Positions 23,365 to 32,332 of a stretch of 42,002 nucleotides of DNA are shown here, in pieces. The notes under the pieces are model-generated. The model had not been told where the DNA came from, searched no databases, and saw only the letters and a list, made by a program, of their open reading frames with translations. Origin of the DNA: Isoptericola sp. QY 916 (GTDB lineage: Bacteria > Actinomycetota > Actinomycetes > Actinomycetales > Cellulomonadaceae); the NCBI GenBank assembly GCA_026934365.1, contig JADHZE010000007.1, positions 1-42,002 of the forward strand, in the 5' to 3' direction. Position numbers and translations under genes: made by a program. How positions within the stretch are numbered: position 1 is the first letter of the stretch; the number at the start of each line of letters is the position of its first letter.

Positions 23365-23619
23365 GCTCCTACCGTCGCTCCGGGCCGCGATGCCCGCACC
23401 CTGGCCAGGTTCGACCGTGACTCAGCGAGTCTCGATTCATGGCGGGGGATCGGGACCGCATCAGGAGGGATCGGACGACGCCGCAGGACAGGGGGCGGGA
23501 CGACCTGGCCGACCCGGTGCTCGCACCTTCACGACCGAGCGGGGCCTCCACCTCGGCGTCCTCGACGGGAGGAACAGCGGCACGACGAGCGCCGCCATCC
23601 CGCGCGTGACGGGACGACG
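23365..23619. other. Intergenic stretch without a supported gene
   Basis: About 255 bp between the Cys-rich protein start and the tRNA terminator. Open frames here have poor codon character and no Shine-Dalgarno. I see no repeats or attachment-site duplication of the tRNA 3' end within it. Confidence 0.6.
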
Positions 23620-23649
23620 AAGGCCCGGAACCGCGAGGTTCCGGGCCTT
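23620..23649 (-). terminator. Intrinsic terminator-like hairpin after tRNA-Thr
   Basis: A perfect 13-bp stem AAGGCCCGGAACC / GGTTCCGGGCCTT (23620-23632 and 23637-23649) closes on a four-base loop GCGA. It starts 10 bp beyond the 3' end of the minus-strand tRNA. The stem ends in TT on either strand but no long U-tract follows. Confidence 0.85.
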
Positions 23650-23659
23650 CGTGACCTGA

Positions 23660-23731
23660 GCCGCCTATCAGAATCGAACTGATGACCTATTCATTACGAG
23701 TGAATCGCTCTACCGACTGAGCTAAGGCGGC
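23660..23731 (-). tRNA. tRNA-Thr (anticodon CGT)
   Basis: This 72-nt cloverleaf has acceptor stem GCCGCCT/AGGCGGC, D arm GCTCAGTCGGTAGAGC, anticodon stem ATTCA/TGAAT with loop CTCGTAA, variable AGGTC and T arm ATCAG-TTCGATT-CTGAT. Anticodon CGT reads ACG threonine codons. The 3' CCA is not encoded. A strong hairpin terminator follows. Confidence 0.97.
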
Positions 23732-23857
23732 GTGCCGTGCGCCGGTGCGGAACCGGATCAACGAGCGCGCCTACAGTACCTGACGCCCGGGCCCGGCTCC
23801 AAAACGGCCGGCCGGTTCCGCGCGACAGCACGCGCTGACCTCCGCATACTCGTGCCC

Positions 23858-24784
23858 ATGCAGCCCACGACGTCGCAGAGCACCGTCATCACCACAGGCC
23901 GAGGGTGGTGGTGGAAGACCCTCGTCCTCGGCATCCTGCTGTGGGCCGTCACCGCCGCCGTGACGTTCAGCACGCAGAACTCGAACCTCATCCCGACGGT
24001 GATCCTGCTCGGCAGCTTCCTCGTCCCGTTCAGCGTGGTGCTGTTCGTCGTCGAGAAGGCCCACGGCTCGATCGACATCATGCTGCTGCTGGGCGCGTTC
24101 TTCTTCGGCGGCATCTTCGGCGTGCTGGGCGCGTCGATCCTGGAGTCGCACCTGTCGCCCTCGGTGTGGATCTACGTGGGCGTGGGCGCGATCGAGGAGG
24201 CCGTGAAGATCGCGGTGTTCCTGGTGGTCGGCGCCCGGGTGGCGCACAAGACCGGGCTCACGGGAGCGCTGCTCGGCGCGACGGTCGGCGCCGGGTTCGC
24301 GGCCTTCGAGTCCGCGGGCTACGCCTTCAACGCGAGCCTCACCCGCCTGGGCCAGATCGACCTGAACTCCCTGCTGCAGACGGAGGCGGTCCGCGGCCTG
24401 CTGACGCCGGTGGGCCACGTCCTCTGGACGGCGATCCTGGGCGCGGCGATCTTCGGCGCGGCGTCGGCCGCCGGCAGGTACCGGTTCACCGGCGGCGTGC
24501 TGCTCGCCTACCTCACCGTGGTCGCGCTGCACGCCCTGTGGGACTCGATGGGCTTCATCTCCGCGTACCTCGCGATCAAGGTCACCGGCGGGGTGCACTA
24601 CGAGCTCGCGTACGGCCAGCTGCTGCCCGCCGCGGCCGACAACGCCTCCACCTGGTCGACCGTGTTCTACGTGGTCGGGCTGGTCGTCATCTCCGCGCTG
24701 GGCGTGCTGGCCCTGCGGCACTGGTCGCGCACGGGCGCTCAGCAGGTCGCGCCGTCGGCCGGCACCTCGCCGTCCACGAGGTAG
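23858..24784 (+). CDS. PrsW-family intramembrane metalloprotease
   Basis: This 308-aa membrane protein has about eight spans. PrsW signature residues are present: EE at 113-114 in AIEEAVKIAVF, E151 in GAGFAAFESAGYAF, H187 in PVGHVLW, and H225/D229 in LHALWDS. Bacillus PrsW cleaves an anti-sigma factor, and the role in actinobacteria is open. The ATG at 23858 is preceded by CATACT seven nt upstream (leaderless). The longer reading from 23732 would run through the tRNA-promoter side and is rejected. Its last 46 bases overlap the 3' end of the convergent peptidase gene. Confidence 0.88.
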   Translation: MQPTTSQSTVITTGRGWWWKTLVLGILLWAVTAAVTFSTQNSNLIPTVILLGSFLVPFSVVLFVVEKAHGSIDIMLLLGAFFFGGIFGVLGASILESHLSPSVWIYVGVGAIEEAVKIAVFLVVGARVAHKTGLTGALLGATVGAGFAAFESAGYAFNASLTRLGQIDLNSLLQTEAVRGLLTPVGHVLWTAILGAAIFGAASAAGRYRFTGGVLLAYLTVVALHALWDSMGFISAYLAIKVTGGVHYELAYGQLLPAAADNASTWSTVFYVVGLVVISALGVLALRHWSRTGAQQVAPSAGTSPSTR

Positions 24785-26349
24785 GACTCGACGGCGTCGG
24801 CCACGCACGTCCGGGACGGCTGGTACGCCGTGTGCCCCTCGCCCTCGTAGGTGAGCAGCACCCCGGAGTCGAGGGTGCTCGCCAGGCCCTCGGCCCAGAC
24901 GTACGGGGTGGCAGGGTCGTTGGTGGTGCCGACGACGAGGATCGGCGCGGCACCCTTCGCGTGCAGGTCGAACTCCTGCTTCACCTGCGGGTACTCCGCG
25001 CCGGCGCAGGTCAGCCCGCCGTAGCCGAAGAACGAGCCCATCGTCGGCGCGTCCTTCTCGATGGCGGCGGCGTCCGCCCGCATCTGCTCGACGTCCGTGG
25101 TGGCCCGGTCGTCGAGGCAGCTCACGGCGCGCATCGCCTCCTCCGAGTTGGTGGCGTAGCTCCCGTCCGCGTTCCGGTCGAAGTACTGGTCGGAGAGGTA
25201 GAGCAGCGCGTTGCCCGTGCCCTGGTTGATCGCCTCGTCCAGGGCCTGGGTGAGCGCGGGCCAGCTGCCCTGGTTGTAGAGGGTGACGGCGATGCCGTAG
25301 AACGCGAGGCTCTGCGTGACCGTGCGGCCGGAGCTCGACGTCTCGTACGGCCGCTCGTAGGCATGGTCCAGCACCTGCCGGATCTGCCGCATGCCGTCGT
25401 CCACCGCACCGGTGAGCGGACAGCTCGCGCCCGCCTGGCAGTCCTGCACGTACGCCCGCAGGGCGTTCTCGAAGCCGACGGCCTGCCCGTGGGAGATCTC
25501 CTCCGAGCTGAGCGTGGTGTCGATCGCGCCGTCGAGCACGAGGCGGCCGGCGCGGTCCGGGAAGAGCCCTGCGTACGTCGCGCCGAGCTGGGTGCCGTAG
25601 GAGAACCCGAGGTAGTTCAGGGCGTCGTCGCCGAGCACCGCGCGCAGCATGTCCATGTCGCGCGCTGCGCTCTGCGTGTCCACGTGGCCGAGCACCTCGC
25701 CCGAGTTCTCGGCGCACGCGGCGTTCCACGCCTCGTACTCCTCCTGCATCGCCTGCAGCCCGGCGTCGGTGCTGCGGTCGAAGTCCTTGGCCAACGACTC
25801 GCCCTTGCGGGCGTCGTCGAAGCACGCCACGGGCGTGGAGCGCTGCACGCCGCGCGGGTCGAAGCCGACGATGTCGAACGCGTCCTGCAGCCGCTTGCCG
25901 AAGATCGACCCGTCGGACTGGGCGTCGCTCTGCACGAAGTCGACGCCCGACGCGCCCGGCCCGCCGGGGTTCACCAGGAGCGAGCCCTCCGGGTCCTTGC
26001 CGTCCGCCGGGTTGCGCACCAGGGACAGCTCGATGCTGCCCGCGTCCGCGTCCTGCCAGGAGAGCGGAGCCGACGCCGTCGCGCACTGCAGGCCGTCCTC
26101 GCAGTCCTCCCACTCGAGCGCCTGCCCGTAGTACTGCTCGAACCCGTCCGGCGCCTGCGACGCCGCCGGGCCGGAGGCCGAGCCCACCGGCGACTGCTCC
26201 TTGGCGGGCGCCGTGCACCCGGCGAGCAGCACCGCCCCGGCGACGACGACGGACAGGCCACGCACGGCGGAACGAAGACGCCTCGTGCGGCGGAGGCTCG
26301 GGCGGGGGGTGGTGCGGCGGGCGGTCGGGCGGCGCTCGTCGGAGATCAC
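24739..26349 (-). CDS. TAP-like tripeptidyl-aminopeptidase lipoprotein (alpha/beta hydrolase)
   Basis: This 536-aa exported enzyme has an Arg-rich N-region, lipobox LAGC (Cys45) and a low-complexity linker. The catalytic domain has oxyanion NPGGPGASG (127-135), GFDPRGVQRS (162-171), nucleophile Ser250 in GFSYGTQLG, Asp478 in GTTNDPATPY and His506 in GEGHTAY, plus the C-terminal TAP domain with paired cysteines. Streptomyces homologues (Tap, SlpD/SlpE) release tripeptides from extracellular proteins. The GTG at 26349 follows TAGGTT by six nt (leaderless). An extracellular serine peptidase tethered to the membrane is the best reading. Confidence 0.9.
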   Translation of the reverse strand: MISDERRPTARRTTPRPSLRRTRRLRSAVRGLSVVVAGAVLLAGCTAPAKEQSPVGSASGPAASQAPDGFEQYYGQALEWEDCEDGLQCATASAPLSWQDADAGSIELSLVRNPADGKDPEGSLLVNPGGPGASGVDFVQSDAQSDGSIFGKRLQDAFDIVGFDPRGVQRSTPVACFDDARKGESLAKDFDRSTDAGLQAMQEEYEAWNAACAENSGEVLGHVDTQSAARDMDMLRAVLGDDALNYLGFSYGTQLGATYAGLFPDRAGRLVLDGAIDTTLSSEEISHGQAVGFENALRAYVQDCQAGASCPLTGAVDDGMRQIRQVLDHAYERPYETSSSGRTVTQSLAFYGIAVTLYNQGSWPALTQALDEAINQGTGNALLYLSDQYFDRNADGSYATNSEEAMRAVSCLDDRATTDVEQMRADAAAIEKDAPTMGSFFGYGGLTCAGAEYPQVKQEFDLHAKGAAPILVVGTTNDPATPYVWAEGLASTLDSGVLLTYEGEGHTAYQPSRTCVADAVESYLVDGEVPADGATC

Positions 26350-26390
26350 TCGCCCAACCTACCGTCGCCGCAGACCCTGCCCCGACGCGC

Positions 26391-26975
26391 TCAGCCCGCG
26401 GCCGGGACCCAGGCCACCGGGCCCGCGGTGGCGTCCTTCGCACGCGGCGACACCTCGACCTCGCCCAGGTCGCCGAGGCGCACGGTCACGGGCGTCCCCG
26501 CGTCGGCGTCCGGCGGGACGGCGACGGCGCTCGTCGTCGGGGCGTAGTCCATCGTGCACGGGCCCGGCTCCGGCTCGACCATGCCGACGACGACCGCCTC
26601 GTGCGCGTCGTCCCAGCCGGCCTCGGCCTCGGCCAGGCGCGGGCACGTGCTCGACCCGTACGTCACGACCAGCAGCACGCCGGGCGTGGGCGACCAGGCG
26701 ACGCCGGCGGGGCTGTCGAACGTCCCCTCCGCGCCCTCGGGCAGGCCGCGCGCGTGCTCCCCGGGCGCCGGCGCGGCCGCGCCGTCGGACGGTGCCGGGC
26801 TGACGGACGGGCTGGGCGACGGGCTCGACGACGGCGACGCCGGGGCGGGCGACCCGGACGTCGGCCCGCTTCCCGGCGAACCACCGGACGCGCAGGCCGC
26901 CACGAGCACGGCGAGAGCGGCCGCGGCGCCCGCCAGCATCGGGCCGCGGAGAGCGCGGAGGGGGCGAGCCGTCAC
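26391..26975 (-). CDS. Small lipoprotein coupled to hypX-like gene
   Basis: This 194-aa protein has a lipobox VAAC (Cys28), followed by a 45-residue Ser/Pro/Gly-rich stalk and a short C-terminal domain with two cysteines (YGSSTCPRLAEAE and EPGPCTMDYAPT), a DSPAGVAWSP motif and a GTPVTVRLGDLGEVEV strand. I do not recognise the fold, although the STCP...C pattern resembles small actinobacterial lipoproteins of unknown function. The GTG at 26975 overlaps the hypX-like stop by four bases (GTGA), which is why I chose it and why it is probably co-expressed. Confidence 0.75.
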   Translation of the reverse strand: MTARPLRALRGPMLAGAAAALAVLVAACASGGSPGSGPTSGSPAPASPSSSPSPSPSVSPAPSDGAAAPAPGEHARGLPEGAEGTFDSPAGVAWSPTPGVLLVVTYGSSTCPRLAEAEAGWDDAHEAVVVGMVEPEPGPCTMDYAPTTSAVAVPPDADAGTPVTVRLGDLGEVEVSPRAKDATAGPVAWVPAAG

Positions 26976-28666
26976 GGGGCGACCGTCTCGCGGACGTCCG
27001 TGAAACGCAACCGCTCCGGCGTCTCCTGCGGGGCCGCCTTGCGCAGGAAGTCCCGCCGCTTGGCCGCGAAGCCGCGCCGGTCGTCGAAGATGTCCCGCGC
27101 CATCTCGGCGAGCTCGATGGTCCGGTAGTACGACAGCGGGCGACGGGGTGCACGCACCTGGGCGGCCGCGGCGGCCTCCGCGCGGCCCTCCGGCGTCGCC
27201 AGCGCGGCGGCGCGATCGGCCAGCCACCCGGCGAACCGCGCCGGGTCGCGCGGGCCCACGGCGTCCACCAGGCCGGTCCGCGCCGCCTCCGCGACCGACA
27301 CCGGCAGCTTGTCGCTGAGCAGCCGGTCGGCGTCGACCTCGCCGAGCCGGGACGCGACGGTCCACGTGTGCAGCTCGGAGCCGAAGATCCCCATGTCGTA
27401 GTAGGGGTTGAGCACCACGCCGTCGCGCGCGACGACGACGTCCGCGCACAGGCCCGCCATCACGCCGCCGGCCCCGGCGTTCGCGGTGAACGCGGCCACG
27501 GTGAGCTGGTCGGCCGAGGCGATCGCCTCGCACAGGTCGTCGATGGCGCGGATGTTGGCCCACGCCTCCGCGGCCGGGTCGGCGGCCGCCTCGATCGCGC
27601 CCAGGTGGATGCCGTTGGAGAACGCGTGCTCGGTGCCGCGCACCACCAGCACCCGGGTGTCCTCCGTGAGCGCCTTCTCCACGGCCGTGGTCAGCCGGCG
27701 GCACTGGGCGGTGTGCATGGCGCCGCTGTACGACCGGATCGTGAGGTAGCCGACGTCGCCGTCGCGCTCGTACACGGACTCCGCGAGGGCGGCCGGCGCC
27801 GGGCGGAAGGGCACCCCGGCGACGTCGAGCACCCACGACGCGGGCAGCTTGGTGCCGCGCTTCTCGGCCAGGGTCGCGGCGTACCCGACCCACAGCGTGC
27901 CGTCACCGGTGGCGATCGCCACGGCGTCCTCGTCGCGCCCCACCACCGTGCCGGGGGCGGCCAGCGGGTCCACCGGCTCGGGGACGGCCACGGCGTCGAA
28001 CAGGCAGAAGCGCGCGCCCCGCAGCGTCGCGGGGGCGCCGGGCGCGCCGTCGGCCGCGGCGATCGTGCGCGCCAGCTCGGCGGCGGGGCGGGACAGGTCG
28101 AGCTCGAACGCGGCCCGGCGCAGCAGCGGCAGCTCGCCGGTGCCCGGCACCTCCCGCTCGAGGCGGTCGGCGGGCGTCGGCTCCTCCCCCGCCGCGACCT
28201 TGCGCAGCACCTCCTCGACGCACGCGAGCGCGGCGTCCGCCACGAGCCCGTTGTACAGGGCGCTCTTGGCGATCGGCGCCTGCTGACCCGTGGGCAGCGC
28301 GAACGTCGACGTCGCCCACACGGGGCCGGCGTCCATCTCCTCCACCGTGGACAGGGCGGTCACGCCCCAGCGGTCGCGGCCGTCGAGGATCGCGTGGTCC
28401 AGGGAGGAGGGGCCGCGGTCCCCCACGGGGCCCGGGTGCACGACGACCGTGGTCCACCGCCGCCACACGTCCTCGGGCACGCGGTGCTTGAGGAAGGGCG
28501 CGAGGACCAGGTCCGGGCCGATCTCCTCGACCCGCGCCGTCAGCTCCTCCGGCGAGCCGAACGCCGGCGCCAGCTCGACGCCCACGTCGTGGCCCCGGTC
28601 CGCCAGGTGCCCCCACACGCGCTGCGTGAGCCCGTTGAACGCCGAGACGAGCAGCAGGATCCTCAT
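26972..28666 (-). CDS. hypX: HypX/HoxX-like formyltransferase-enoyl-CoA hydratase fusion
   Basis: This 564-aa two-domain protein has, in residues 1-210, a formyl-tetrahydrofolate-binding fold with MRILLLVSAFNGLTQRVWGHL, LVLAPFLKHRVPEDVWRR, His77 in VVHPGPVGDRGPSSLD and Asp112 in EEMDAGPVWA. Residues from about 290 are crotonase-like with NGIHLGAIEAA, NAGAGGVMAGLCADVVVAR and LNPYYDMGIFGSE. HypX makes CO from formyl-THF for the NiFe-hydrogenase active site in air. No hydrogenase or other hyp gene is in the window. The ATG at 28666 is preferred to 28717 because family homology begins exactly at MRILLL. It is coupled to a lipoprotein gene. Confidence 0.85.
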   Translation of the reverse strand: MRILLLVSAFNGLTQRVWGHLADRGHDVGVELAPAFGSPEELTARVEEIGPDLVLAPFLKHRVPEDVWRRWTTVVVHPGPVGDRGPSSLDHAILDGRDRWGVTALSTVEEMDAGPVWATSTFALPTGQQAPIAKSALYNGLVADAALACVEEVLRKVAAGEEPTPADRLEREVPGTGELPLLRRAAFELDLSRPAAELARTIAAADGAPGAPATLRGARFCLFDAVAVPEPVDPLAAPGTVVGRDEDAVAIATGDGTLWVGYAATLAEKRGTKLPASWVLDVAGVPFRPAPAALAESVYERDGDVGYLTIRSYSGAMHTAQCRRLTTAVEKALTEDTRVLVVRGTEHAFSNGIHLGAIEAAADPAAEAWANIRAIDDLCEAIASADQLTVAAFTANAGAGGVMAGLCADVVVARDGVVLNPYYDMGIFGSELHTWTVASRLGEVDADRLLSDKLPVSVAEAARTGLVDAVGPRDPARFAGWLADRAAALATPEGRAEAAAAAQVRAPRRPLSYYRTIELAEMARDIFDDRRGFAAKRRDFLRKAAPQETPERLRFTDVRETVAP

Positions 28667-28687
28667 GCCAACCCCCAGTCTGGTCGC

Positions 28688-28704
28688 GGGGCCACCATGG
28701 CCCC
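28688..28704. other. GGGGCCA-N3-TGGCCCC palindrome in the hypX leader
   Basis: A 7-bp perfect inverted repeat with a three-base centre lies 22 bp before the hypX-like start and 70 bp after the holB stop. It could end the holB transcript or act on hypX expression. The 108-bp gap also contains an imperfect CCTCACC...GGTGATGAGG pair near 28716-28743. Confidence 0.45.
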
Positions 28705-28774
28705 CGCCGCGGAACACCTCACCGCATGAAGGGGTGATGAGGCAACTGTCGCCGCAGGGACACGCGCGGGGTGG

Positions 28775-29926
28775 TCAGCCCTGGGGGCGGAGCGCGACGG
28801 CCATCGCCTCGAGCGCCAGGAGCGGCGCCACGTTGCCCTCGAGCCGCTCGCGGGCGACGCCGATCGCGTCCATCCGGCGGATCGTCTGCTCGGGCGTCGA
28901 GTCCGCCGCGAGCGCGCGCACGGCGCCGTCGTGCTCGGCGTTCACGAGCTCGACCGTGGCGCCCAGCTGCACCACGAGCACGTCCCGGTACAGGGACAGC
29001 AGGTCCACCATCGACCGGTCGAGCACGTCGCGCTGCCGACGCGTGGCGCGCCGCTTCTGGTCGTCCTCGAGCTGCTTGAGCTGCGAGCGCAGCCGGGGCG
29101 GCAGGGTGTCGCCGTCCTGCACGCCGAGGGCGCGCATCAGCTCCGCCTTCTCGACGGCGTCGCGCTCGGCGGTGGCCGCCACGGCCTCGGCCTTCGCGAC
29201 GTCCACGAGCTCCCCCGCCGCGAGGACGGCGTCCCCGACGCCGCGGATGCGCCGCGCGATCTCGAGGACGGCGTCGCGGCGCTCGCGCGCGTCGGCGTCG
29301 CGGGCGAGGCGCCGCGCCAGCCCGACGTGCGACTGCGCGGCGCGGGCGGCCGTGAGCGCGACCGCCGGGTCGACGCCGTCGCGGCGCACCAGCAGGTCCG
29401 CCACGTCCCGGGCCGGCGGCACCCGCAGCACGACGCCGCGGCAGCGGGAGCGGATGGTGGGCAGCACGTCCTGCGCGCTCGGGGCGCACAGCACCCAGAC
29501 GGTGTGCGGCGGGGGCTCCTCGATCGCCTTGAGCAGCACGTTCGTGGTGCGCTCGGCCATCCGGTCCGCGTCCTCGACGACGATCACGCGGTACCGGCCG
29601 GACGACGGCGTCCGCGCCGCGGTCATGATGAGGTCGCGCACCTCGTCGATGGTGATGACGACCTTGTCCGTGGCGACGACCGTGAGGTCCGGGTGCGTGC
29701 CGGCGAGCGTCGTCGTGCAGGCGTGACACCTCCCGCAGCCGCCGGTCTCGCCGTCCGTGCCGGTGCACTGCAACGCCGCGGCGAACGCACGGGCCGCGAC
29801 CGACCGGCCCGAGCCGGGCGGGCCGGTGAGCAGCCACGCGTGCGTCATCGCGGCCGGGTCCGTGGCCGCGCGGAGCAGGGTGGCGACGGCGTCCGGCTGC
29901 CCGACGACGTCGTCCCACACGCTCAC
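28775..29926 (-). CDS. holB: DNA polymerase III subunit delta-prime
   Basis: This 383-aa clamp-loader subunit begins [19 protein letters not shown]. It has a P-loop GPPGSGRS, a four-cysteine zinc module ending CGRCHAC, the sensor region [27 protein letters not shown], and the SRC motif in [15 protein letters not shown]. The GTG at 29926 overlaps the tmk stop (GTGA), giving a classic tmk-holB operon. The replication clamp loader acts in the cytoplasm at the fork. The gene is essential in studied bacteria. Confidence 0.94.
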   Translation of the reverse strand: MSVWDDVVGQPDAVATLLRAATDPAAMTHAWLLTGPPGSGRSVAARAFAAALQCTGTDGETGGCGRCHACTTTLAGTHPDLTVVATDKVVITIDEVRDLIMTAARTPSSGRYRVIVVEDADRMAERTTNVLLKAIEEPPPHTVWVLCAPSAQDVLPTIRSRCRGVVLRVPPARDVADLLVRRDGVDPAVALTAARAAQSHVGLARRLARDADARERRDAVLEIARRIRGVGDAVLAAGELVDVAKAEAVAATAERDAVEKAELMRALGVQDGDTLPPRLRSQLKQLEDDQKRRATRRQRDVLDRSMVDLLSLYRDVLVVQLGATVELVNAEHDGAVRALAADSTPEQTIRRMDAIGVARERLEGNVAPLLALEAMAVALRPQG

Positions 29927-30624
29927 TCGCGCCCCTCCCCGGCCGAGCCCTGCGTGTCCCGGTCGGCGTCCTGCGCGGCCGCGGCCTCCTCGACCACGGG
30001 CGTGAGGTCCAGCCGGGCGGCGACGTCCACGCGCACCTGCGCCTGCACGTCGTCCAGGCTCGCCGAGGCGTCCACCACGACCCAGCGCTCGGGGTCGGCG
30101 GCGGCCCGCCGCAGGAACGTGTCGCGGGTGCGGCGGTGGAACTCGTCCCCCGCGCTCTCCAGCCGGTCCGGCTCGCCCGACAACCGGGCGGCCCCGACCA
30201 GCGGGTCGAGGTCCAGCAGCACGGTGACGTCGGGGAGCAGGTCGGCCGTGGCCCACAGGGAGAGCGCCTCGATCTCCTCCTCCGACAGCTCCCGGCCTCC
30301 GGCCTGGTACGCCACCGAGGAGTCGAGGTAGCGGTCGGTCACCACGACGGCCCCGCGCCCGAGCGCCGGCCGCACCACCGTGGTGACGTGGTGGGCGCGG
30401 TCCGCCGCGTACAGCAGGGCCTCCGTGCGCGGGTCCAGGTCCTCGCCGTGCAGCACCTCCCGGCGCAGCGTGGCCCCCAGGTCCGTGCCGCCCGGCTCGC
30501 GCGTCACGACCACCTCACGGCCGGTGACCTCGTGCAGCCAGTCGCCCAGCAGGCGCACGTGCGTGGTCTTGCCGGCGCCGTCGCCGCCCTCGAACGAGAC
30601 GAAGTACCCGGGTGCGCTGCTCAC
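29923..30624 (-). CDS. tmk: Thymidylate kinase
   Basis: This 233-aa enzyme phosphorylates dTMP to dTDP. It has P-loop [21 protein letters not shown], the DRX motif in [19 protein letters not shown] and an acidic C-terminal tail rich in Glu, Ala and Asp. The start is the GTG at 30624: a TAGGGT -10 box ends seven nt before it, and the P-loop then sits near residue 12 as in the family. The longer reading from 30744 is rejected. It is first in an operon with holB. Confidence 0.94.
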   Translation of the reverse strand: MSSAPGYFVSFEGGDGAGKTTHVRLLGDWLHEVTGREVVVTREPGGTDLGATLRREVLHGEDLDPRTEALLYAADRAHHVTTVVRPALGRGAVVVTDRYLDSSVAYQAGGRELSEEEIEALSLWATADLLPDVTVLLDLDPLVGAARLSGEPDRLESAGDEFHRRTRDTFLRRAAADPERWVVVDASASLDDVQAQVRVDVAARLDLTPVVEEAAAAQDADRDTQGSAGEGRE

Positions 30625-30726
30625 TCCCGACACCCTAGCCGTGACCGACGACACCGCCGCCCGCCGTAGCGCCCGGCTCGGTGCGGGGGCACGATGGCAG
30701 TGATCCCTCGACACGCAGGAGGTTCG

Positions 30727-31143
30727 ATGTCCACCCAGCCGCAACCCTCCCAGACCGTGCTCAGCGAGGAAGAGTGCTGGGCGCTGCTCGCCGGGCAGAA
30801 GACCGGCCGGCTGGCCACGTCGGTGGCCGGCGAGCCCGAGATCTTCCCCGTGAGCTTCGCGGTCGCCGGCCAGCGCATCTTCCTGCGCACCCAGCCCGGC
30901 ACCAAGCTCGCCGAGGTGACGATCAGCCCCCGCGTCGCGTTCGAGGCCGACGAGATCGGCGACGACGGGGCGTGGAGCGTCGTGGTCAAGGGCCGCGCGC
31001 AGGTCCTCGAGCGGGAGGAGGACCTGGAGGAGGCCCGCGCGACCGGACTCGTCAGCTACCTCGAGGACGGCAAGACCATCTGGGTCCGCATCACGCCGAG
31101 CGAGGTCTCCGGCCGCCGTCTGGTGCCGGGCGACCTGCGCTGA
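30727..31143 (+). CDS. Pyridoxamine 5'-phosphate oxidase-like flavoprotein
   Basis: This 138-aa split-barrel protein has [49 protein letters not shown], the usual N-terminal half of the PNPOx_2 group, then [25 protein letters not shown] and a C-terminal [13 protein letters not shown]. Such actinobacterial proteins bind FMN, heme or F420, and the cofactor here cannot be told. The ATG at 30727 has a strong GCAGGAGG at 30716-30722, which overrules the ATG at 30694. It is divergent from tmk. Confidence 0.85.
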   Translation: MSTQPQPSQTVLSEEECWALLAGQKTGRLATSVAGEPEIFPVSFAVAGQRIFLRTQPGTKLAEVTISPRVAFEADEIGDDGAWSVVVKGRAQVLEREEDLEEARATGLVSYLEDGKTIWVRITPSEVSGRRLVPGDLR

Positions 31144-31161
31144 CGGGCGCGAGCCCCTCGG

Positions 31162-32223
31162 TCACTCCCCCGGGTAGACGACGCCCACCTGGCGACGGAC
31201 GTCGTCCATGGTGCGCATGACCCCGAGCGTGCCGTCCCACGACATCCGCGGGCTCTCGACGTCCCCCGCCGCGATCCGGCGGGCCACCTCGGCCGCCTGG
31301 TACTGCTTGCCCTCGCCGCGGAAGCCGTCGTACGCCCAGGTGGCGCCGTCGTGCCTCTCGACGGTGAACGAGGTGGGCGCGTAGAACGTGCGCGCCACCT
31401 CGATGCGCCCCTCGGTGCCCGAGATCACGGCCGTGTTGGCGGTGCGCGCCCACAGCGTGGTGGACAGCGTGGCCTGCGTGCCGCCGGGGTAGCCGAGCAC
31501 CATGCCGATCTGGCCGTCGACGCCCGTCTCGGTGAGCGCGCCGACGGCGGTCACGGTCTCGGGCGCGCCGAGCAGGTCCTGCGCGAAGGAGACGGGGTAG
31601 ACGCCGAGGTCCAGCAGCGCGCCGCCGGCCAGCCCGGGCGCGTAGAGCCGGTGGGCCGGGTCGAAGGGGAACTGCTGGCCGTGGTCGGCGATCACGCCGA
31701 CGACGCGGCCGATCTCGCCGCGCGCGATCACGCCCCGCAGCGCCGCGACGTGCGGCAGGAACCGCGTCCACATCGCCTCCATGACGAAGACGCCGGCCTC
31801 GCGGGCGGCGTCGAGCACCTCGCGCGCCTGCGCCGCGTCCTGGGTGAAGGCCTTCTCGACGAGCACGTGCTTGCCCGCGCGGATCGCCAGCAGCGCGTGC
31901 TCGTGGTGGTGCGAGTGCGGCGTCGCGACGTACACGACGTCGACGTCGGGGTCGGTCACCAGGGCGTCGTAGTCGCCGTGCGCCCGGGCGCCCGGGGCGT
32001 GCGCGGCGGCGAACGCCTCCGCCTTGGCGACGTCGCGCGAGCCCACCGCGACGACGGCCGCCGCCGTGTGCTGCCGGACACCGTCGGAGAACGACCCGGC
32101 GATGTTGCCGGCACCGAGCACGCCCCAGCGCACGGCCGGCGCGGTCCGCGGGTCGGGCACCGTCCCGGCGAGGTCGTCGGTGGTGAGGCCGGGCGCGAAC
32201 GAGGCGGGTGTGACGTCGGTCAT
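31162..32223 (-). CDS. Gfo/Idh/MocA-family NAD(P)-dependent oxidoreductase
   Basis: This 353-aa protein has a Rossmann motif GVLGAGNIAG (34-43), VVYVATPHSHHHEHALLAIRAGKHVLVEKAFT with the conserved Lys124, AMWTRFLPHV, and GGALLDLGVYPVSF in the C-terminal domain. The family oxidises or epimerises sugars and cyclitols, and the EKAFT/MWTRFLP form resembles trans-dihydrodiol dehydrogenase-like members. The substrate is not predictable. The ATG at 32223 is supported by a TACCGT -10 seven nt upstream (leaderless), against the GTG nine bases earlier, which overlaps the end of that box. Confidence 0.9.
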   Translation of the reverse strand: MTDVTPASFAPGLTTDDLAGTVPDPRTAPAVRWGVLGAGNIAGSFSDGVRQHTAAAVVAVGSRDVAKAEAFAAAHAPGARAHGDYDALVTDPDVDVVYVATPHSHHHEHALLAIRAGKHVLVEKAFTQDAAQAREVLDAAREAGVFVMEAMWTRFLPHVAALRGVIARGEIGRVVGVIADHGQQFPFDPAHRLYAPGLAGGALLDLGVYPVSFAQDLLGAPETVTAVGALTETGVDGQIGMVLGYPGGTQATLSTTLWARTANTAVISGTEGRIEVARTFYAPTSFTVERHDGATWAYDGFRGEGKQYQAAEVARRIAAGDVESPRMSWDGTLGVMRTMDDVRRQVGVVYPGE

Positions 32224-32255
32224 GGCCGACACGGTACCCGCAGGGGCGCGATGTC

Positions 32256-32302
32256 GAGGCGAGCGCTCGAAGTCGATGTCACGGACTTCGACCTCGAGCC
32301 TC
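32256..32302. other. Two-tier hairpin between ohrR and the oxidoreductase gene
   Basis: GAGGC (32256-32260) pairs with GCCTC (32298-32302), and CGAAGTC (32268-32274) pairs with GACTTCG (32284-32290). This gives a symmetric hairpin with a 7/7 internal loop that contains GAGCGCTC on one side. It lies after the ohrR stop and upstream of the leaderless oxidoreductase start, so it may terminate ohrR transcription. Confidence 0.5.
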
Positions 32303-32332
32303 CCGCCTCGACCTCGGCGGGGCGTCTCGATC

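Noticed and set aside
23660..23731. Prophage or island attachment at tRNA-Thr
   Set aside because: No integrase gene and no duplicated tRNA 3' end were seen in the window, and the holin-like fragment alone is not enough.
26975..27893. Upstream extension of the lipoprotein frame through the hypX-like gene
   Set aside because: Arg-rich shadow sequence. A proper lipoprotein signal starts only at the GTG 26975.
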